The notes below the pieces were generated by a model. It made no database searches. It saw only the letters and a program-made list of their open reading frames with translations, and was not told the origin of the DNA. A stretch of 64,000 nt of DNA, from contig NC_045143.1 of the NCBI RefSeq assembly GCF_008831285.2, positions 1 through 64,000 on the forward strand, written 5' to 3'. Of this stretch, positions 51,474 through 62,019 are shown one piece after another. Within the stretch, counting starts at the first letter, position 1, and each line of letters begins with the position of its first letter. A program made the position numbers and the translations under genes. This stretch comes from Nymphaea colorata. Taxonomy: Eukaryota > Streptophyta > Magnoliopsida > Nymphaeales > Nymphaeaceae.

Positions 51474-54355
51474 GTATCTCTTTCTCTATCTCTCTCTCTT
51501 TCCCTTGAGCACGGCTTCTTGATTACTTTCGGTGGGCCTTCAAATTTGTGGTCTTGGGTTCTGTTCGTTATTTGCAGGCAGCCGCCATCTACCACTGGTT
51601 GTCGGCAGACAGCGAGTCACCTGCAACAGTCATTCCTTGAGATGCGCATCGAAGCCTCAAAGGTTAGAAACTTAGAACAAGGGTAGTTTATTGTCATGCA
51701 TCGAACTAGAGGGGTTGCTTGAAGGGTTTTAATTTTCAAGGTTTTCTACAGTTAAGATGCTTCCAACACCATAGTGCAGGACTTAACCTTCGATTCTACC
51801 ATGCATCAAAAAAGTGATAGGGGTCAATCCTTTGACTTGTCTTAGGCCTTTCGCATGTATGATTAGGATGCAGAAATCGTATTTCAGTATTCATCTAATT
51901 TAAGTTTTTGGCTGGAGAGTCTGTGATATTTCAGAAAAGAATAGATTTATATTGGAATTTGGTAGAGTTAGGGTTCATTTAGGTTGCATTGCTATTCCTA
52001 TGGGCATTTACGGAAGAGAGATACACAAGGGCATGCATATATTCTCGTATGTGATTACCTTTAGTGATCCATTAATGTGTTGATCTTATGTTGTAACTTT
52101 TTAGCCTTCTAAGTAATGTTAGACGGCTGTGGTTATAGTTGGGGTGTCACATTCAAGTGCTTCAGGTATTGTTGGTCATTCCAGCCTACTGTTGGATGCT
52201 TGTCGCTCAACCTTGTGGTTGGTTGAGTTGCACACTAAAGGTTTTGTTTAGGGCTTTTTTTTTTGTGGTTTCAAAGAAGTTAGGAGATAATGGTAATAGG
52301 TTTATGGTGAAAAAAACATCTAAATGCAGAAAATGGACAAATGGTATGTGGGGGCATTAGCTATTAGAAGGTTCTTTGTGTATTATCGCAAACACTTGTG
52401 TATATGCAATTTATATGTGTATGTGTATGATCCATCAAGCTATATGCACAAGTGCGTATATAACCGTAGTCTCACATATATATACATTTGACTATATTAG
52501 TAATATATGTAAGCATTTTTATTCTTTTTGTAATTGTATTTTTCTAATTTTTATGTTTGTGCAAGCTCAGCTTGGTCAAATTGAGTCTGACCAAGCTATG
52601 GTCAGACCTGTGAGTTTTTTAGGCCTTGGTGCCTTATATTATCACCAAGAGGTAGGGACTTCTCAACTATATCGGAGCTGAACATCTCTTCTGCACACAA
52701 ATACCTGCACTTACAAAGCTCAAGTTGAAATTCTCAGGAATTTTGCTAAAGGAAGTTGTGATCCATTTGATATACTACTTGCCTTTTGCTCTTGAAAAGT
52801 TTCATGTTTCAGGCGGAGTTCTAAAATCTGTCCATCCCCATAGTCTCATCCCCTCATCCAACAATTTTTTCCACAATTATTGCCCGTTGTTTCACTAAAC
52901 CTGACCTTTAGGCCAATATTTTCCGATGTTTAAGCTTGCTTTGCTAAAAGTGACACTATGCACAATTTTCAACCTGCTCATAAATGCAATATTTTCTTAC
53001 ATTTTAGATCCTAAAGGCCCAAACTGGTCCACATTTTTCTAAAATTTCCTTCCAAGTTCTTTATTTTTGGACCTAATGATTATGATCTGGGACAATGACA
53101 AGGCCCAAGTTCTTTACTCCTCTCCAACAACCTTGTACACATGAAACCTTTGAAATCAATACCTTTAAAAGAGTAGTGACTGTATTTTGCTTTACAAAAA
53201 TGCCAAAAAGATACTCCAATGACGGTTTTATGTGTATGGAAACTATTACTGAGAGCAGGGGTAGTTGTTACAATTGTCTTTTGGCCGTCGGTTTTCCATG
53301 CTTACAATTGCTCTATATTGTGTCGGCAACTTATGGGGATTTTCCATTCATATATCTGTCTGGTAGCTAAGTTGAGTACCATTTAACCATTAGGAGAGGG
53401 AAAATGTGTCCTTATTTTATTACTTTCGGCAGCTTGACACTGTGATTACCGCAGCTGCCTGTATAATATTCAATAATGACTAGCAAGGGAATGAGTAGGT
53501 GTGACACTTATTAAAAATTACAAAATGTGGGTTTTTCAGGTTGCAGGCAAAATGTAGGCCCAAAAAGGAAATTTTTCAAATGTATGTCCCTTGTCAATGA
53601 TTGAATAATATTTTTTGCATATGGGCATATAAAAAATTTATCGATTTGTTGGTATGACACTTTGGGATTCATGTAACTAATTTGCATGTCCAAGTTATCC
53701 ATATTGGTGCTCACTGTGCCTGTTGTCTAGATTTGTACATTTCCAGTCAATAGTTGGTATGAACTGTCAATTTTGCGTGCAGAATCTTGGTTTGTTTAGG
53801 GTTCGAAATTCAAGTACCTGTTTTATATATCTGCTTATAATGAAATGGATAAAATATGTTGATTTCAAACAAAAAAAAGATCTGATTGTTGGAGCTAGAA
53901 CCGACTAATTATATTCAGAGTGTGTGTTTAAACCAATCTAACACCTTCTTATATATCTGCTTCAATGCTTTCAGATTATTTCTTTTGACCAAGTAATGCC
54001 TTGGGGTTGTTAGATCCATTTGCTTCAACACTTTATGTTACAAAAAGAAGAACCAAATAATAGTTTTGCTGCACCTAACTCTCCTTGCTCCATAGGGTTT
54101 TAGAAAGTTGTTCAAGAACCGTACAGACATTGGGATCAAAACAAAATGGGGAAACTTAATATGAAGCTATTGAAGGAAGCATGTATAATGTATATTTTCT
54201 GCACATAAGATTCTTGTCAAAGATTATCTTGAGGCACAGTTTGTCATACCGTTATTATTGCCAAACAACCACCCAAGCACCTGTTGGTTTTGCTATGCAT
54301 CTCTTGAGTTCCCAATGTCTGGTTGATGTAACCAGATCCAATATCAATAAAATAA

Positions 54356-54575
54356 CATGTCCCTTAATCTTTACCATCTAACGGTGTTTCATTTATCTTC
54401 ACAGAAACCATCAAAGAAGAATTTTTAATGTCATAAATGATTGTTTTCCCAACTAGATCCCTCTCTCATTTTCTAGTGATAGAATAGTTACTGCAGTGTG
54501 TCCATTTGGCAACCAAAAAGCAAAAAGAAATATTTTGTAGACAGGGGAGGGGGAGAGAGTGAAGTGGCAAAAGAT
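54356..54575. other. Unit 5-specific 220-bp block replacing about 33 bp
   Basis: Units 1 and 2 read directly from 'aaaataaca' through 33 other bases to 'tatctaggg'. Unit 5 has about 220 bp between the same flanks. No terminal repeats or coding frame were seen in it. Confidence 0.75.
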
Positions 54576-54610
54576 ATCTAGGGATTACATTTAATATCTG
54601 TTATTCCTTA

Positions 54611-54660
54611 ATATATATATATATATATAGATAGATAGATATATAGATATGTATATATGA
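54611..54660. repeat. (AT)n(GATA)n microsatellite (unit 5)
   Basis: It corresponds to 13337-13386 with a changed repeat number. Confidence 0.9.
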
Positions 54661-55277
54661 GTAGAATTTCTTTCATTGAGATGTTCTAAAGTTTGATCTG
54701 ATTCTGGATTACATTGATGCAGGAATTTTTTTTTTTATTGGCGTGCCTAACATGTCTGTTTACTTTGGTTGTGCTGTTCTTCGGAAACTGATGCTTACAT
54801 GTTGATAAATTTGCAAAAGGAGAGATAGTGTTGATTTCAGCTTGCTTGTCTTTATACAGGCCAGCAAGCGAGAGAGGCAAGGCCCACACACTCGAAGCAA
54901 TAGTCTGCACTTCTTCCTGTCAATGGGGTCACCACCTGCAATATCCACCAACCAGCTTGGGTTCCATCATATTTGTAGCATTAATTCAGAGTTTTTTCAG
55001 TGATGCATTTTTAGCTTTTAGGCTCCACTGTTTGGAAGCTTTGAGATGGTCGAATTTTATTTTTCAAAAAAAATTCCCCGAAAAATGATCCTGCAACTAC
55101 GTGCTAAGTTGGAGGTTGAAAATCATGTTAATAAGGTCTTATGGATATATGGTAAAACTAAAAAAGAGAATTAAGCAAGTCGATCCGTCGCTGGCCGATT
55201 TATCGCGTTGGGTTTGGATTGACTAAATGAGGTATTCGTATTGCGTGGGTCGGAACATATTACTTGCGGTCAACCTT

Positions 55278-55606
55278 CACCGGTGATGTTGATCGCCGGT
55301 ATTGCAATCTATAGAGGTGATAACTTCACCGCTATACATGGCCTCCAGCGGTGATAAATTCACCGCTATACATGGACTCCAGCGGTGATAAATTCACCGG
55401 TATACATGCCTCCGGCGGTGATTTTCGTCGCCTGTATACAGGTCTAGCGATGAAGATATACGCCGCTATAGGTGGCCTCTTCCGGTGATAGTAACCGCCG
55501 GGAGAAGCAGCTATAGCGGTGAGCCCTCCACCGGTATAGATATGCCAATGAATCTATACCGGTGAAAATTGTCATCGTTGTACATGTATACTGGTGATCC
55601 TCCACC
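55278..55606. repeat. GC-rich palindromic block with expanded 34-bp tandem repeat (unit 5)
   Basis: The block is about 70 bp longer than in units 1 and 2. Three tandem copies of a 34-bp repeat lie at 55314-55347, 55348-55381 and 55382-55414. Each contains GCGGTGA, a TAAAT-type loop, TCACCGC/G, then TATACATG and CTCC. Units 1 and 2 have a single copy. Each repeat can fold on itself, which may favour slippage. Confidence 0.7.
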
Positions 55607-56531
55607 TCTAGTTTCGCTGGTTTCTTTTGAATTTGGATTGAGAGGAGTTTAATTACATCGTTCTTCGTCCCTCGCCTTTCCTTAGCACTTCCGTGTAAGA
55701 CAAGTACATTTTGTGTTCTCCCCCTCTCTCTACATATGAAAGGAAGTTCGGACTTTTTGAGCAAATATTCTCACGTAAGTGCCTTATATACATAGTGCCA
55801 TTTTCACATATGATCAGTTGCAGACTTTAATGATTTTGAGAACAAATAATATCAATCGGATACAAACCTCAGGAAATTAATATATTTAGTAATTTCTGTA
55901 AATTATAAACAACCAAGCTCTAATTTGGAAAACAAGACCCTAAAACCTCTTACTCACCCTCCTTTCTACTTTGTTATGTAATTCCTTTTTGTAAAGTAGA
56001 AAGCGAGGAAAAACCAACTTGTCTTCCCAGGAGGTGGAAGCAAGTGGTAACCTTTGAGGTGACACCACAATCGTCGGCTGCCTGAGTAGATTCCATTGCT
56101 GGTTAACTCATTAGCATTGTAGAGAGGAGGCGCCATGTATTGTTGTAAGTAGTTGCAGAGTGATGTAATGGCTCTGATAGATGTTAGCGGACTAGTCTGC
56201 TACTTGGCGCTGGGCACTAAAGTAGTCGTCAGCTCACCGGCACCGAACCCATTCACTCAACTTGCCATTAAGCTTTACTGGTACACTCAACGGGTACTCT
56301 TCACGCGCATCGTTAATTTCTAATGGGTAGGTGTAGGTCCTCTTCCAAACTGCCACCATCATTGATGAAGCCGGGTACACAATTCAGCTGTCTGTTCTTG
56401 ATTTTTTTATTGTTCATGCTGATGTCATCTGTCTTAATAAAACGTGGAGGCCTACCCTCTGTAAAATTTAATAAAACGTGGAGGCGTACCCTCTGTAAAA
56501 TAAAATTCTCGACAAATTTTTAGTACGATAT

Positions 56532-56693
56532 TGGACCTAATACGTTCTTGGTTTAGATTTTTTCACTTCAAAAAACAATGCCAAGTCCGATGCATGAGCC
56601 TAGGATAAGAGGTAATCAAACAATAATTTCTAAGAGATACACCCAAACTTTGGCTTATATATACAAGGAAATAGATAGTCCACAAAAATTGTG
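56532..56693. other. Unit 5-specific insertion of about 160 bp
   Basis: It splits 'acgatat' from 'gacatatattgcc', which are adjacent in units 1, 2 and 4a. No clear terminal repeats or target duplication are present. Just upstream, 'ttaataaaacgtggaggc' is locally duplicated (56430-56500). Confidence 0.7.
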
Positions 56694-57565
56694 ACATATA
56701 TTGCCCTTTATACTTGTTCTAGAATTTAGTGCTCCTCGTTGATGTCTACTCTAACTGGAAATTCTAACTCTAAATCGAACAGGGCGGGCCCAATACCGCC
56801 CTAGTAGGTGTTCATTCTTTGACTGGAGATTTTAATGCCGACATAGACGGCAGGTCGTGTTGGTGCGAATCTTACTCCCAAGCTTTTTCACAAATGATCA
56901 TTTGAGATGAACTTGGTCATGATCTTCACATGGAAACCCGAGCTTTCCTACGCATGTGAATTGATTGATTGTAGTTGTTCGTATATGTAGTCATTAGAGG
57001 CATTTCCATCAATTTGTTTCAAATTGAAAAAGAAAAAATGAATTCTACTACATATTTGAATTTTTAAATGTCACTTACTTAGCCTTTCAAAAATACACTT
57101 AAAGGAAAAGACTTAATCACATGTAGCATTTTCAGTACAAGGCACTCACAAATGGTTGAGACATGTCATGCGTATTTATCGTTCAGGCAAACAAGAGTTC
57201 AATTTACTTCGCTTAAAAGCTTTAGGTACCGTTTGGGCAATTCCTTGACAAAATGATTTTTTAGAAAACTTGGTTTTGTAAAAATGATTGTTCAAATGAG
57301 TTTAAAAAACATAGCTTTTATGTTTTGGTGGGTAGACAAAAACAAAAAAAGGTTTTGTGTGCAAGAAGGGCCTTAATGAAACTCCCTACCACCTTCCACT
57401 ACAAGCCATACAGGCTTTAAAAAACAGTCCATTAAAGACAGGAACCAAGGCCCTCTCGTTCGGTTTGGCCTTGTGTCTATCAACTTGGTTAGGAAATTGA
57501 TATGTAGATATGTCAATGTATTTGATTTGATATCTAGATATTCGATCGAAGCATTTGGAAAACCC

Positions 57566-58351
57566 AAAGAACTAGATTTGGAACATGCAAATGAAACATG
57601 TGAATATCCGTTGCAATTTAGATTGGGATCTGAATCTGAAATAGAATCTGAAACATGTGAATATCCTCCTCAAGCTTCTTTTTTTTTTTTCTCATAGTCA
57701 TAGTGGGCTCCTCGTTTCTGCAACTCTATATCACGCTGTGCGAGTTTAGACTTTAGACCTTCCCATTGCACCACTTCTCAACTTTCTTTCAGAATCTCAA
57801 TCCGTAAATCAGAATTTCTACTTTCTTGTTTTTTCAGCTCTAGGGAAAACCAGCTTAACAAGGGTACAAACAGAATTGCTTAGTATGACTTGTTCTCTAC
57901 TACCAAGCTTGTATCTATATGCAATTAAGACCACTTAAACAGGTGCCCTCTTCTTTTACATAAAACTACTTATCATGGAAACATAAAACTAAATTAAACC
58001 CATAAACAACCTAATGATGCAATTACAATGATGCTACTGACCTTCTTTTCATCAATTAGACCACAAGTCCTTATTCTTTTCATCAATTCTAAGTGTGAGG
58101 CAGTCTACTAGAGTGTTCTTATTTTGTTCCTCCTCCTGTTGGGGCTCACCAATAGTTTTTAGATCGCCACTATGAAGTTATTACATATGTACATAATCAT
58201 CAGCATTATAATAGTCATCTTCCTGGGCTGACCATGCACATACTTGAATCATTCTTTTATGACTCAGTCCACTCTTTTTTACTATGGAACCTCAAATCAA
58301 ATGACATCTCAAATGATGTCGCGCAATAGAAACCAGTCCAATTCTTCTCAA
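57566..58351. other. Flank without recognised gene
   Basis: The region up to about 57665 shows weak, gapped resemblance to U2640-U2770. It is followed by a T run (57677-57690) and AT-rich sequence without a supported gene or repeat. Confidence 0.5.
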
Positions 58352-58470
58352 ATTATTACCTAAGATGTCGAGGATGATTCCTTTATGTTCACATTTTGAA
58401 AATTGAAATATATCCATTCTAGAAGTTCGACAACATTGATGCGAAATGAATACTAATGCTTGTATGATAC
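58352..58470. repeat. Diverged fragment of the array unit (U6252-U6366)
   Basis: About 117 bp aligns to the unit at roughly 93% (eight mismatches counted by eye), including 'tcgaggatgattccttta' and 'gttcgacaacattgatgcg'. It is isolated from the array and more diverged than the units are from each other. It may be a dispersed repeat that the unit also contains. Confidence 0.8.
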
Positions 58471-58545
58471 TTACATCTTATTTGCACATGGGCTTCTTTC
58501 CTCTCGTAGCCATGACCGTCAACGCAGAGTGAACGAGAGAGAAGC

Positions 58546-58642
58546 GTAGGGTAGAGACCTTGATCTCTGGTCGTAGTGAGTCTTGAAATAGGGTAGAGAG
58601 CTTCTTCTCTGAACGGGAACGCCGACGTTTTCTCTACCCTAC
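58546..58642. repeat. 12-bp inverted repeat GTAGGGTAGAGA / TCTCTACCCTAC
   Basis: The arms are at 58546-58557 and 58631-58642. A further GGGTAGAGAG lies between them at about 58592. It could form a hairpin; no function is assigned. Confidence 0.5.
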
Positions 58643-60599
58643 TTCTTGGAAGGATTTGGCTGCACCCAAAGGCCTTTTCAACCTCAGAGTATTGCCCTTT
58701 CAACCTCAGAGTATTTCACTTCTGCCACTGCTTTCCTTCCAGAAAGAACCTGCTCTGTATAAAAGGAGCCACTTATTTGAAGATATTACACGTTTGCCAT
58801 TCCCTTTCAAAACAATCATGTGATGGCACTATGGCAAATTGGCAATCTCAACTTTTTCAAAAAAAAAATTACTGCCTTATCTGTTTGCACCAAATTAAAC
58901 CGATTATAGAAAAATAAAAGAAAATAATAAACCAACTTGAGAATTTGGTAATCTGTTGTTCGGTCCTGAGAAAGGGAATGGCATCTCAGCAGTTTGTTTA
59001 GGAGATCTTGGGCATAGAGGAAATTTTACTCAGCGACAGAGTATGTGGACTACTGACCATCGTTTTGGTCAAAATTTTAGGGTCTAAGCGAGTTTGATCG
59101 AAGAGGGAACAAGGAAGTGCTGCCCGAGCCTGACCTGGTCAACCGGTTCGATCCGGTCAAACAAACAATTCTCAGTCTCCAAGCGTGCTTCAACGGAGTC
59201 TGCATCTCGGACCCAGCGCTCAACATCCCCAATTTCTCTTTCTCCTTCAACTAAAGGAAAAAAAAGAACGCGGCTTATTGTTTCAGAAAATATAGAATGA
59301 TTATAGCTAAGCTTTGATTGTTTGGTTACAAAATAATATCCATAATCGCGCAAAAAAAGCGTAGCATTTTCACACCATATAATTCAAAAACACATGTTTC
59401 TTCTTATTAAATAGTCTCTTAATTAGGGCAAATTTGGTTAGTACATTTGCAGACATGAACTCTATTCAGTGCTGTCTTGGTACCCATTCTTTAGATTTTC
59501 TTTTTTTTGGACTTAGAAGAGTCCAACTGTAAAATCCAAAGCTTTCATTTTCCCTCTAGCCAAATATCCTATAAATCAAACTTGCCATCGAGTTAGGAAT
59601 TGAAATCTTGATTTGATTTTAATGTCAATATCTTGACACGTTCTAGCAATAAATTTGAGACCATGGACAAACCGAGTTCTTCTTAAGGGTTGTTTGAAAA
59701 TATACTAAACCTCAAAGTACAATGCATTTTATCTACTTCAAAATTGGGTTAGATTCTCTTAATGACCAAAGAGTCTTTTAATGAGCGTTAGTGTTTCATG
59801 AATCTACTTCAAAATTGGGTTAAATTCATGAGACACATGTTTCAAGTGTTGTTTGGTGAATCTACTCAAATTTAAAAAAATTCCTTGTACTACCATCTTT
59901 AATTTGTTTCATGAGTGATGAGTCACACAACTCTTGTCATTCCTTCCTGCCACCTTGTACACCAAATTGGCCGGCCAGGCCGCCCGTCAGTTGATTGGTT
60001 GCGAATTGATTAAAAATATTAAAAAATAAAAATAGTTAAATAAAACTTCAAAATATATTTAAAAGTAATTAAAAGTCTCAACAATATACAAGTTAATCAA
60101 ACGCACACCTTCAACAATATAAAAGATGGGTAGTTGGGATCGCCAAATATTCTATTTTTTTTATAAATTTAAATGATTTAATAATTCATTTAATATAACA
60201 AAGTTTATAAATCATACACAAAATCAAATATAATTTCTTATTTAAATTATAAAATACAAGAGGGGCTAATATCTTATTTAAATTAAAAAATAGTTTAAAA
60301 TATTTTACACTGATTTAAAAATAAAAAAATGGAGGGAATCGGCTGATACACACTGATTCAACCAACAAGGATTACTAACAATAACTTAAGGGGCACGTTT
60401 GATGAGCATGAAATATCATACAGCACCCGAACTAAAACTTAAATTTTGAAAATTTTTTTATCACCTTCTCATTTTTATGTTAAATGTTTAGAAAAAAATT
60501 AATTGTTTTTGTGAGTAAGCGAGACTTCGTGCAAAAGTTGGGGGTATCATTGTGGTGTTTGAAAATTTGAGCGGCTGTGGGCGCCTATTTATAATTTTT
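58643..60599. other. Intergenic flank, AT-rich toward 60 kb
   Basis: No gene is supported. A TATA-like 'tataaaa' lies at about 58758 without a downstream gene. Short direct repeats ('ctacttcaaaattgggtta') lie at 59734 and 59804. Sequence from 60000 to 60350 is very AT-rich. Open frames near 59094-59353 on both strands match no family I know. Confidence 0.5.
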
Positions 60600-60960
60600 T
60601 CAAAGTAAGAATGAAAAGGGGTCACAATAAATCAAGAAGTTCAAGAAACACTTCTCAACGGCCATTCTGTTACGAGGGCTTTCTTTTTCCCGCCGAGTTC
60701 CCGGAAAGAAAGCACCCTCTCCTTCTCTCTCGATGGGAGGAGTTTGGATCTTCGATGGCGCGACGATGGAGGAGGCTGGATCCTCGATGGTGCGACGATG
60801 GAGGAGGATGCAGATTGCATCGGTGGGTTGCCGCAGTTCATCCTTCCAAATTACGAGCAGCAGCTCCTATCCATCATCCTTCCGCTGGTGAGTTTCCTTC
60901 CTCCTCCCTCGCTCTTTCAGCGTTTCTGCGCTCTCATTAGGGCTTGAGAAAAATTTTAAC
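60600..60960 (+). other. GC-richer exon-like segment with a 32-bp tandem repeat
   Basis: Two copies of a 32-bp repeat (tggatcttcgatgg...) lie at 60745-60776 and 60777-60808. An ATG at about 60799 opens a frame MEEDADCIGGLPQFILPNYE that meets a possible GT donor near 60889. The composition differs from the AT-rich surroundings and resembles a plant first exon or leader. The peptide is not recognised. It lies directly upstream of the kinesin-like fragment, so it may belong to the same rearranged segment. Confidence 0.3.
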
Positions 60961-61245
60961 CCACAAGACCAATGCAGGTCGATCTTTATGATCATTACTT
61001 GGAAGGGAAGGGGAGGGGGGCATCTAAAAGGTCGAGAGACAGAGTAGCGAAGTGGAGAAGAGTTCGATCGGCCTCGTCCCTCGCTCGTCGATCCATCGAT
61101 TCGCGATTTCACTATTTAGTGATCGATCGATCGGTCCGTCTCCTTCGCTTTGGGTAAACTCCTTTTGCCCTCCCGTCCTGCAGGTTCTTCTCTTCTCTGC
61201 GGTTCCCTCTTACAGTGCAAAAACGCTGAACGGGGCTCTTGGTCT

Positions 61246-61353
61246 GACTGTGCAGATTACGTGTTCGACGAGACTTGCACGAACTTGAGCGTTTATGAGC
61301 ATCACACGAAGGATGTCATCCAAGCGGCAGTCAAGGGATTCGATGGTACCCCT
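61246..61353 (+). pseudogene. Kinesin-7 (CENP-E-like) motor-domain exon fragment
   Basis: The frame reads VFDETCTNLSVYEHHTKDVI followed by QAAVKGFDGT. In plant kinesin-7 motors this corresponds to the strand and helix just before the P-loop (VFDE, VYE, TK-I..A..GFNGT). Kinesins are ATP-driven microtubule motors. Here the frame breaks right after GFDGT and stops at 61360, so the P-loop itself is absent. Upstream motor sequence is not seen, and the preceding bases only loosely continue the frame. It is a short isolated gene fragment next to a piece of an unrelated gene. Confidence is limited by its length of about 36 residues. Confidence 0.65.
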
Positions 61354-61542
61354 TCAAATTAGTTTTTGTTCTTTTAGTATTTTGAAGGATTGGACGCTTC
61401 TGAAGTAGATAGATGCCTTTATTGCTCTTATTGCATATCCTATAGCTGTTTGTTACCTGTGCATCTACATCCTACTTTTGCAAGATAGTTTGTCTTTAAA
61501 TTGTTTAATATACATGAAAAATTAATTTGCTGAAATCCTCTG

Positions 61543-62019
61543 AGGCCATATGTTGACAAATAATTTGGAACTGGACTGCTGAAGATAAACCCTGTACATG
61601 ATCATAATGATTATGGTCTTGCAAGAAAATTGGGCATCCCAATACTAAATGTCATTAACAAGGATGGAATTGATCTTACGGATGCCTGAGACTCCTACTT
61701 TGTTATTTCAGTGGACTTGATTGTTTGAAGCTTTCAACAAATTGTGGGCAGATCTCGAAGAGGCTGGTCTTGCTGTGAAGAAGGAATCATCTACATCAAG
61801 ACTACCAAGATGACAGTGTGGTGGGGAGGTCAGGAATTTTCTCTCTCTATATATCATAAGATAATTGGTTTTTTGCAAAACAGTCTAGTCAAATTAAATG
61901 GAGCACTTGTATATAATAGGTCATAGAGCCACTCGTCGGTAAGCAGTGGTATGTAGTCATGGGGCCTTAGTGCACTGGAAAACGGGGATATATCTATCAT
62001 TCTTGAGAGGTTTGAAAAG
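61543..62019 (+). pseudogene. Valyl-tRNA synthetase (organellar type) gene fragment with retained intron
   Basis: Pieces in order match the editing-domain region and the part that follows it in chloroplast/bacterial-type ValRS: YVDK-stop-FGTG; HDHNDYGLARKLGIPILN with NKDG; SGLD; KLWADLEEAGLAVKKE; IEPLVGKQWYVVM; and ALENGDISIILERFEK. The enzyme charges tRNA-Val. The fragment has in-frame stops (TAA 61561, TGA in the segment after NKDG, TGA after LPR) and frame changes, so it cannot encode this domain. A 91-bp insert at 61829-61919 starts GT and ends AG and separates GGE from VIEPLV, which are adjacent in the family. It is a retained intron, so the piece was copied as DNA, not from mRNA. It ends at a possible donor (62020). 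The rest of the gene is absent. Confidence 0.8.

Larger units (their letters stand above)
47124..57565. repeat. Tandem unit 5, the terminal copy (U5715-U13414, then U1 to about U2590)
   Basis: It starts at 'gtgttcaaacattta' (U5715), crosses the microsatellite at the unit boundary (about 54611) and ends as homology fades near 57565. Identity to unit 1 is high until about 57375 and clearly lower afterwards. Copy-specific changes are a 220-bp replacement block (54356-54575), an expanded 34-bp tandem repeat (55314-55414), a short local duplication at about 56465 and a 160-bp insertion (56532-56693). It carries the best-preserved APT-like exon. Confidence 0.9.

Noticed and set aside
55314-55414. 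CRISPR-like array
   Set aside because: Repeats are contiguous without spacers and lie in plant nuclear DNA.
1-57565. Whole array as a false (haplotig) duplication
   Set aside because: This is possible for units 1 and 2, but copies with private insertions, deletions and mosaic variants cannot all be two haplotypes. It is kept as a caution, not the main reading.
59084-59353. 89-codon minus-strand protein and overlapping plus-strand frame
   Set aside because: Both strands are open over the same bases. Neither peptide is recognisable and there is no exon signal.
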